From: Favolaschia claudopus | Lineage: Eukaryota > Basidiomycota > Agaricomycetes > Agaricales > Mycenaceae | Direction of reading: 5' to 3' | Length of the DNA: 64,000 nucleotides | Assembly (NCBI GenBank): GCA_037176885.1 | Contig: JAWWNJ010000011.1 | Location: 310,001 to 374,000 of the forward strand | Shown: piece by piece, positions 56,701-64,000 of the stretch | Numbering within the stretch: the stretch's first letter is position 1 | Layout of the letters: every line of letters begins with the position of its first letter | The notes under the pieces: model-generated | What the model saw: only the letters and a program-made list of their open reading frames with translations | Told to the model about the DNA's origin: nothing | Database searches by the model: none | Position numbers and translations under genes: made by a program

Positions 56701-58498
56701 CAGGCTAACCCCCGCCCCCGACGCATACAGCAGCGAGTCCCGCCGCCCCTACTTAGCACTTGCGTCGTTGCCGCCGTCACCGTCGCGCCGCGCAGCGGCG
56801 CTATACCTCGACACGACGTATCGACGTCCCGCAAGTGGGACCTCCGGTGAGTCATCTTTTGCGTCAAATTTTCGCCCTTTTGACGCCTTTTTTTCCAAAA
56901 GTTTGAGCCGCCGGCAGGCTAATGCCGCCCACGACTTTTCAAGCAGCGAGACCTGCAGCCCGCAGGTATTCAATAAGCCCCGGGTCGTTGACGACGTCGC
57001 GCGGCGCTGCGAAGCGGCGCTATTGCTTTGACACGACATATTGCCGTCCGGCGAGCGAAAATTCTGGTGAGCTTGGTATTCCTCCCTTCAGATTCTCTTT
57101 GTCTTACGATTTCTTTCAAGTTCCCACCAGAGTTTTGTGGTTTACGGCAAATTTTCCTTGACGTCGCTTGATTTGGGTGAGGTAAGCTTTGCATTCTTTT
57201 GTTTCAAATCCTTTCAATGTGTTACCCAACCCACTCGCACGTCGCGCACGTCGATTACTATACGTATCGACGTCCCGCGAGCGGGTTGTTCCCCAAATTA
57301 GGTACGTGGCTTCCCATTTAACTCTTATTTCATGTCTTCAACCACTATTAGTGTAGCCGCCGCCTCAAATTCAGGACTCGAGATTTCGACTTCCGCCGAG
57401 CGACATGGCGAGACCCTTTACAGGTGCGTCTATTCCCCTATTCTAGATGCTTTCTATACTAATTTTCGCTCCCCAAGACCAAAATCTCTCCGCTGCGCGG
57501 CCCTCATCATCCCCACCCAGCCCCGCATCAAAAATTCGACATTTTGAGCGACGCTTCCAAGTAAGTTCCTCCCCTCACTCTCCTCAATTCCCCGCCCACT
57601 CAAGACTTCTAGAGATTTTTCTTCCCGCTGCGCGGGCCACGTCTCGTCATCAACGCCAACATCCCGTTTGGGAAATTCGAGATTTCGCGTTCCCGCAAGC
57701 AAGGTTTTTGAGCTCAATGGTATTCAGGTGCGTCTATTGTACTCATCTGAAGCGTTTCAAGGCTGATTCGAAGTGCCAGATTTCAATTTTTCCGCTGCGC
57801 GGCCTGCACCTTCAACAGCTCCGAGCCGCCGTCAATATGGTCGAATTTCTGAAGTGCGCGAGTTGGAAGAAATTTTGCTTCGCTGCGCGGCCAACATGAT
57901 GTGTACGTACTACCTATTTTTTGTATTCCAAACACTAATTCGATATAGGTCGATTCCTTCTCTCGCAGCGAGTGCGCGTCGTCAACAACTTCACATTTCA
58001 GGTCACTTCTTCAAGTTCTTGTCTACAGTACGGGTTTGGTGGGTTGCCCATATTCGCATCCTATTCCCTTCTGCGAACTCTGAAAATCTCATGGTAAGGA
58101 TTCAATCCGTCACTTCAAACACGCGGACTTGTAATTCTCAACGGTGTGTGAAATGACTTCGAATTTTCACTACGTACAAATTCAGGGACTTTGCTCCAGT
58201 AGTCAGTATCTAGATCTGTACTTTGAGATCCCCGCCGTACGTACCAGGACCCTTGAAACAAGCCGGGAAACGGGCTTCCTGAGGGTCAAAATATCAAAAA
58301 TTTCTTCTCGGTTGTATGTAAATAGACGATAAATCCTTTTGAGAACAGCTCCGAAAAAGTATAAGTTGGGGGCTGGCAAGTCGCTTGCGACCTTGGTCGC
58401 GCGGCGAGCTTAGTCGTGCGGTGAGCGTGGAGGTGGCTGGAAATTTCCTTTTCTGGAAGTCAAAGCGAGAGGTCGCTACAGTGAGCTCTCTACATAAA
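50704..58498. repeat. orphan spacer S, copy 2 (7.8 kb)
   Basis: Matches S1 throughout with about a dozen one-base indels (for example near 51415, 51594, 52252, 52727, 53431, 53540, 54500, 55782, 56867, 57920 and 58493) and no substitution that I noticed. The module array of S1 reappears at about 56299-57300. The interpretation is the same as for S1. Confidence 0.75.
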
Positions 58499-58861
58499 GT
58501 CGAGATGGCGGGTATCTTCTGCGCGATCATCGACCCCGCCGTTTTGGCGCAATGTGCGGCGATTTCGGGGCGACTTGGAGGGAAGAAACATGTCGGTACT
58601 GTGCGTCCTCCGGGGTTCCCACCGTTGGAAAATTGGCCCCAGGACATCGAGATCAGCGAGTGTAATTGCTGTGACGTTGCGAAGAATGAGGTTGGCCCTG
58701 CGGTATGGGGATCGTGGCTAGAGGCGGCGTTGGCGGATGGGAGTATGAAATGTCGACCAAGGTGCGAGGTTGTGGGCAAGGGTCTCGAAGGGTTACAGGG
58801 TGCGCTTGATTTGATGTTCAAGGGCGTTAGCGCGAAGAAGTTGGTTGTTGAGATTATTTGA
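58499..58861 (+). pseudogene. gene A 3' fragment (a'')
   Basis: In-frame version of the same gene A remnant, about 120 codons ending GVSAKKLVVEII. It is joined upstream to S2 at TACATAAAG. It has no start codon of its own and no N-terminal domain. The frame runs open into S2 up to 58385, which is fortuitous. Confidence 0.85.
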
Positions 58862-59444
58862 GTGGACTGTATGCTCCAGATTAGAGTGTTCTTCTTCCCT
58901 TGAAAGTTGTCATACAGAGTCATTGTAAAATTGAGTTTTTTGAAGATCGGAATAGCATCATTTATTGCCGAAGGGAGCACGAACGGGTAGCGAGAATTGC
59001 GTGGAAAGACAGCAGTCTGTAGGCAGCGATAAGTAGTCGATTACAAGACTGAACCAGAAGCTCTAAAAGGTAATCAAGATCAGTTTAACCGAAAGTTACA
59101 TATATGGTTGGCAGATCCGTTGAACGGATGAACCTGACGAACTTCGTCATCTTCTGAAGATAAAATGCGCGTTGGGTTTCGAGTGTAGAGCATGGAAGTT
59201 GCTGCTGTTGGAGGTTGCGATCAGTCGCGTTCGTTTAAAATGGGTGCTTGCGAGCGGACATCGCGTATGCAAGCTGATGCAATTCCGGGTGTCTCTCCGA
59301 ATCAATGCATTTTCGAGTGGACCTGCGATGAACGGCGTGTCGGGTATATTTCACGATCTTTTTCTGCTCGGATGTCTATCCGAAGGATTCGCCTATAAAG
59401 AAATAAAAGCAGACCTCATCCCCCCACAAAATTCACGACTCACA

Positions 59445-60491
59445 ATGTCTTCGAACGTCAACAAAGCAGCTTGGATCCCTGCCCCCAAAGCGACACCCCT
59501 CGAGGTCGGGCCTGCGCCGATGCCCACCCCTCAAGGCACCGAAGTCGCGATCCAAATCCATTCCGTCGCGCTCAACCCAGCGGATCCCGTCGTACAGCGC
59601 CTCGCCATCCTACTCGAGCCGAAAGACTACCCCTTCATCCTGGGTTGCGACATGGCGGGCACAGTAGTGGCCGCCGGGCCCTCCAGCACCTTCAAGCCGG
59701 GCGACCGCGTCACAGCCCTGGCTGCTTCCTGGGGTCGCAAAGACCCGAAATACGGCGCCTTCCAGCTATACGCTCTGGCCGACACGCCGTTCCTGACGAA
59801 GATCCCCGACAACGTCAGCTTCAACGAGGGCTGCGTGCTCGGCCTGGGCCTCACCACTGCCGCATACGCTCTATTCAACCCCGACACCCTGGCACTAGAC
59901 CTCCCCAAGCCGGGTGGGAATGCGCCGAATGGCAAGATCGTGCTCGTGTGGGGTGGCGCATCGAGTGTCGGCGCGTGCGGTATTCAGGCAGCCAAAGCGG
60001 CGGGTTACACCATCGCTTCTACCGCGAGCGCGCGGAACTTCGATCTACTCCGCGAGATGGGCGTCGAGTACGTGTTCGATTACTCCAGCGCCACCGTGAT
60101 CGACGACATCGTCGCCGCTCTGAAGGGGAAGGGCGAGATGGCGGGCATCTTCTCCGCTATTGGCAAGCCCGAGACTCTAATCCAGTGCGCCGCCGTCATT
60201 CAGCGCCTCGAGGGAAGACAGCATGTGGCCACTGTGCGTCCACCTGGGTTTCCCGCTGTAGAGAATTGGCCGGAAGGAGTCGAGATCAGCAACAATGCGA
60301 GCAGTCATATGAACAGTGAGATGAGCGGCGCGGTCTGGGGCGCTTGGTTGGAGGCGGCGTTGAGAGATGGGAGTATGAAGTGTCGACCCAAGTATGAGGT
60401 TGTTGGCAAGGGTCTGGAAGCGGTACAGGATGCGATGGATTTGATGTCGAAGGGGGTCAGTGCGAAGAAATTAGTAGTCGAGTTCATTTGA
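59445..60491 (+). CDS. MDR-family reductase, gene B copy 3
   Basis: Intact 348-aa frame, protein apparently identical to B1 (I noticed only a silent A/G change near the end). It has the same TATAAAG box (59394) and leader. It is convergent with the alkenal reductase, whose stop lies about 220 nt downstream. As B3 is followed by unique sequence, it marks the original right edge of the A-B pair before S was placed between copies. Confidence 0.88.
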   Translation: MSSNVNKAAWIPAPKATPLEVGPAPMPTPQGTEVAIQIHSVALNPADPVVQRLAILLEPKDYPFILGCDMAGTVVAAGPSSTFKPGDRVTALAASWGRKDPKYGAFQLYALADTPFLTKIPDNVSFNEGCVLGLGLTTAAYALFNPDTLALDLPKPGGNAPNGKIVLVWGGASSVGACGIQAAKAAGYTIASTASARNFDLLREMGVEYVFDYSSATVIDDIVAALKGKGEMAGIFSAIGKPETLIQCAAVIQRLEGRQHVATVRPPGFPAVENWPEGVEISNNASSHMNSEMSGAVWGAWLEAALRDGSMKCRPKYEVVGKGLEAVQDAMDLMSKGVSAKKLVVEFI

Positions 60492-60709
60492 TGTGTCCGG
60501 CTGAATGCTACGACTGTATAGCTGGTTTCTCCGTTGAACCTAAGCTTCGCTCATGGAAGTTGTCGCCAAGTTGTTTCGGCAAGTTCCGCCGTCGCACAAA
60601 TGATTGACAACCACGGCGAAGATAAGACTTGGGATAACTAAGCGCCCGATTACAGAATAAATTCTCGTACAATTCTTTTCGTCTTGACAAATATTACCAG
60701 AGTTTCGAT

Positions 60710-62454
60710 TCACTCCTTCGCAACAACGATAATGGGTTTCCCCAAATCATCACCCCCGCCCGACTGCAACAACGCCCTCAAAGCCTCCGGTGCACTCTCC
60801 AATCCCTCACTGACAACTTCCTTCCAAACCATCTTGCCCTGCGCCATCAGCTGCGGCATTTCCGCGTAGAATTTTCCAGCGTATGTAGGTATCAAGTCGC
60901 CCACGAACAAACCGCGAATTTGTAACAGCTTCTTGAAAATCTTGCCGGTGTTCTATAGTGAGATGGATGGGTTATTATATCAATACAACGCAAGTGGAAG
61001 CGAAGGTCGGACGGACTTTGACACCGTAACATTCGTCCGGCGGGGTGTTATACTCCGACAGCGTCCCGCACATCTGGACACACAATTAAAAAATCAGTCA
61101 ACATTTATGAGTATGAACTCGAGGAAGAAGCAAAAACGCACAATAAATCGTGCTCGAGTACGCGCGTTTTCAATTGCTGCTTCGACGGATTCACCGCCCA
61201 CATTGTCCCAATAAATATCCTTGACAATACACATCAGCATCGAAACTCTGGTTGCTTGAGAAGCTGGTTAACCAGAGGTCCATGCTCTTTCAAAGTCTTC
61301 GAAACAGGGTGAGTTTTGTAGTTGAACGCAACGTCTGCACCGAGCGAGCGCATGTATTCGACTTTGGCGTCGGAACCGGCGGAGGCGATAACTCTCAAGC
61401 TGCGAGACGACATTTAATGAACTGCACAATGTCAACAAGCAAGAGAATGAACTAACCCTCGATGCTTGGCCAGCTGAATAACGACGCTGAGGATACAAAT
61501 CAACAAAGCCCTCGTAACAATTTATCCCAACAAACTCACGACCCAACCGTCCCCGCACCAGACGAAACATAAATCGTCTCTCCCTACAAATTTAGGATCA
61601 ACAACGGACGGGAACGAATTTCTCTTAGACAGATCCGCACCGCCTTAGCATCCCCATACGCCTCGAGCCCACAATACGCAGTCAAGCCCGGGCCACCAAG
61701 AATGCCCAGATACAAGCTCCATGGATATGCGCCTTTCGGGTCGGGAACAGCCGACATCCCCCCGGCTTCCAAATCGATGGTCCAGTCAGGGTAGTTACCG
61801 GATTTCAGGTCAGCTCGTCCTACAGGTTCAATTATTGAATGAGCAGATTTGAGCGGTGTGCGAGTATAGACGTACGTACCTTCTATGTAGGGCTGAACGG
61901 TGTAAGCTTCCCAGTGGGTCATGCCGTAGAGATGGTCCTAGATAGATTGAACATCATGACGAAAGCTGTTAGTGGGATATTCTAGAAACTCACTCCAACA
62001 TTGATTCCTGGCAAGATTTGTCGATATTGGATCGAACGGAAAAATTGGAATCAACTCACCTTCTTTCTCGGAACGCAAGACAACCACGAGAGCAAAGCCC
62101 ACCACACTACATGCCATGGGGCGTCAGAAATAGATATAACACACCCGAGAACCAACATACGGCGCTCCAAGCACAAAATGCATCGAATAGCTATCAACAT
62201 GCCTTTCTCGCATCCGTTCGCGGAGGAAAGGTTCAGGTCTATCACCAGTAAGCCGTGTCCCCTTGCACCACGGAACGAGCGGAACATAGTACATACGCAA
62301 TCATCAACGTCTTCGTGAGATACCCGCCCCTCAACGGAACGGCGTCCAAATCGATCGTCGGTGTCGGGTCATGAATGAGATGTTCTCCCGGTATAGGGAG
62401 GCTGTCGGCGGGTACGCGCTTCGCAAAGACGATTCGGGGGTTCGGGGTCAGCAT
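60710..62454 (-). CDS. NADP-dependent alkenal/enone reductase (MDR, leukotriene B4 dehydrogenase-like)
   Basis: Twelve exons: 62454-62297, 62238-62161, 62106-62060, 62007-61994 (14 nt), 61937-61880, 61819-61641, 61583-61540, 61486-61457, 61399-61273, 61219-61142, 61073-61017 and 60952-60710, giving 370 aa with all phases consistent. Landmarks: FLRERM (family DPYMRGRM region), VVGFALVVVLRSE, GDHLYGMTHWEAY, GGPGLTAYCGL, the nucleotide-binding VSSGAGTVGSVVIQLAKHRG, AGSDAKVEYMRSLGADVAFN, YWDNVGGESVEAAI, and a C-terminal domain ending GKPIIVVAKE. It reduces alpha,beta-unsaturated carbonyls with NADPH. Unlike genes A and B it is intron-rich, so it belongs to a different MDR branch. Confidence 0.92.
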
Positions 62455-63029
62455 ACTTAGTTAAGTATGTGTGTCGAGGGTTAACACGAGCGGTTAAATG
62501 CGAGGTGGGAAGTGCGGTACCGCGCGCTGATCGAGTCATTAATTAACGCGCCTGAATGTTCGACGATCTTGCACGTGAGCGTGACGATCGGAGTGTGTCA
62601 ACTCGGATAGACGGCTCGACGATTGTAGCCCCGGATGTTTGAGGATTGTTCAGCGTGCCGAGCGACGCGCCATTCAATACGGCGAGCGATGACCTCGGTC
62701 TTGGCTATTTCTCCCTTGGCCAGCTGCAGCTATCCAAATCGTTAGTAGCTTTGAGTGAGAAATTAGTGAAAAATTATCAGCAGGTTGGAAAACATACCGG
62801 CCCATTCTGCGTTCGAAAACCTAAGAATTGGTTGACAGGTTTGTTGAAAAGAATATCTTCAGGTTATCTACTTTCCACCCGGAATGTGGCGAGTTTCGGA
62901 ATTATTACCGAGTTCGCGCTGAATTGGTCAGTAAATCTCCGCTAGATTTGTAACGAAGAATCGTGACGTTTGAATTGACTCACCGCCATTTAAGCTCACG
63001 TCTCGCTCCATTTTCTTTCAACAACAAAG
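62455..63029. other. divergent promoter region
   Basis: About 575 nt between the leftward alkenal reductase and the rightward DUF1772 gene, which may be co-regulated from here. A TTAATTAACGCG stretch near 62538 is AT-palindromic. No gene is supported. Confidence 0.45.
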
Positions 63030-63663
63030 ATGGTACCTTTACTAGGCATCTTCGCATCGTCGCAAGTTATAGGCGTCACCGCTGCGGGATTCTTCCTCGC
63101 CAGCACAGTGGGCATCAGCCCATTCAACCTCATCCCCCTCGCGGAACATGGCAACGTACTCATCCATCCCAGTTGTCGTAACTGGAATTTGATGCTGAAC
63201 AATATGTAGCTTCCCCCATCCACACTCGCGCCGTTGTATACACACATGTTCCTGACTCGAGGGCGGCGCGCCTTCCTCGCAGGTTCCCTCGGGGCGGCTG
63301 CAGCTTTCCTCACCGCGTACTTCAACCGACCGGCTGATATCTCCCTCGAGCACAGTCGCGCGCTTCTAGGCGCGGCGGGTTTGCTCATTGCAGCCGTGCC
63401 GCACACCATCATCTGGATGGTCCCTGTTTACAAGCAATTGGGCAATGGGGCCTATAAGGGAACAGAGGAGCAGACAAAGGGTGAGCATGCAGTCATGGTT
63501 ATACGGTGAAACTGACTATACTTGCCCGCAAATCTCAGAACGGTGGCAGACTTTGATGAGCCGCTTCTATCGGGGAAATTCTATCAGGGTGGCGATATTC
63601 TTGGCCGCCTACTCACTCGGTATATACGGTCTCACATCATCCAAAGTGACCCATCTCGTGTAG
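63030..63663 (+). CDS. DUF1772 (anthrone-oxygenase-like) membrane protein
   Basis: Exons 63030-63155, 63210-63480 and 63539-63663 (173 aa). Four hydrophobic segments are visible: GVTAAGFFLASTVGISPF, FLAGSLGAAAAFLTAYF, LLGAAGLLIAAVPHTIIWMV and VAIFLAAYSLGIYGL. The family pattern is a Trp/Tyr-x-HMFxRGR turn (YTHMFLTRGRRAF) and a P-H-T-I-x-W-M-V-P-V segment before KQLGN, with a late WQTLMSRFYR. Members include the anthrone oxygenase HypC and small ER-membrane proteins of polyketide clusters. The role here is inferred from family and from the adjacent reductases. Confidence 0.75.
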
Positions 63664-64000
63664 CTCTTGAAAATATAGAATTCAGAATGAATTTCGGCGA
63701 ACTTGAAGCCTCTCGAAGCATTTCCGAATCCCGAAGCCAGTAAGTTACTGCACCCAAGTGCGCCAGACCGGGGAGTTCAGCCGCTATGAGCCGCGGCCAA
63801 TCCAACCACCACTCTGAGTTAGGACCGAACTCGAATCAACAGGGAGACTCCAGCGAGAAAAGTGTGCGGAGGAGGCAAAGATCAACCAGTTGTTGTCGAC
63901 TATTTGGACTTCGGAGATTGCCGGTTCAACCTTGATCCTTCAAAACTTAAATGAATACGACTCAACCACGACTACAACAATTAACGCGTCGCGCAAGACA
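63664..64000. other. 3' flank, no supported gene
   Basis: About 340 nt to the window end. It ends in TTAACGCGTCGCGC, which resembles the first bases of spacer S (TTAACGCGTCTCGC). Confidence 0.35.

Larger units (their letters stand above)
48541..58498. repeat. direct repeat unit, copy 2 (a', B2, S2)
   Basis: 9958 bp. Same order as copy 1. Every difference noticed against copy 1 in the B and S parts is a one-base insertion or deletion, apart from one G/A change in the leader of B. Confidence 0.9.
58499..60600. repeat. direct repeat unit, partial copy 3 (a'', B3)
   Basis: Contains a'', the A-B intergenic segment and B3. Close similarity stops about 110 bp after B3; weaker similarity to the B1 flank continues to about 60700, just before the stop codon of the next gene. 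No S sequence follows. Confidence 0.88.

Noticed and set aside
1..64000. CRISPR array, bacterial operons or ribosome binding sites
   Set aside because: The window is clearly eukaryotic; the direct repeats are 10-kb duplications and exon-like modules, not spaced short repeats.
63961..64000. TTAACGCGTC at the window end as the start of a third S copy
   Set aside because: Only about ten bases match the left end of S and the window stops there. Sequence beyond 64000 would decide.

Overview
The window looks like chromosomal DNA of a filamentous basidiomycete, most likely an agaricomycete. Genes carry many 45-70 nt GT-AG introns. The families seen are typical of mushroom genomes: BTB, F-box, DUF3455, an MLKL-like/STAND NTPase, P450s and MDR reductases. 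All exon models were built by hand from splice sites, phase and family motifs. No homology search was run. No tRNA, rRNA or CRISPR array was recognised.

Layout. 1-12.3 kb: a Rheb-like GTPase cut by the window edge, a BTB protein, an F-box/LRR protein, a membrane-tailed Old-Yellow-Enzyme oxidoreductase, and two tandem secreted DUF3455 paralogues. The second paralogue carries a terminal-inverted-repeat element in each of two introns. 12.5-23.5 kb: a small secreted precursor with repeated Pro-Trp/dibasic motifs, a DHA2-type MFS transporter with a giant His/Pro-rich loop, the mitochondrial matrix protein MAM33/p32, an orphan secreted protein, and a Tvp38/TMEM64 membrane protein with a GC-AG intron. 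26-37.4 kb: an NLR-like STAND protein, a divergent P450 whose stop codon lies inside a Harbinger-like MITE, a single-pass membrane protein, and a flavin monooxygenase.

37.9-60.7 kb is the most unusual part. Two intronless MDR reductase genes (A, then B) are followed by direct repeats of a unit of about 9.96 kb. Each unit joins a 3' fragment of A, a copy of B, and about 7.8 kb of orphan sequence S. The order is A-B1-S1-a'-B2-S2-a''-B3. S holds no recognisable protein gene but is dense in splice-like sites and has a tandem array of exon-like modules. The differences I saw between S1 and S2 are single-base indels, so the duplication is either very recent or partly an assembly/polishing artefact. 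60.7-63.7 kb: an alkenal/MDR reductase and, divergently, a DUF1772 (anthrone-oxygenase-like) protein.

The oxidoreductases from about 29 to 64 kb (P450, FMO, several MDR reductases, DUF1772) resemble a tailoring or catabolic cluster without a core synthase in view. Whether they share a pathway is inference only.
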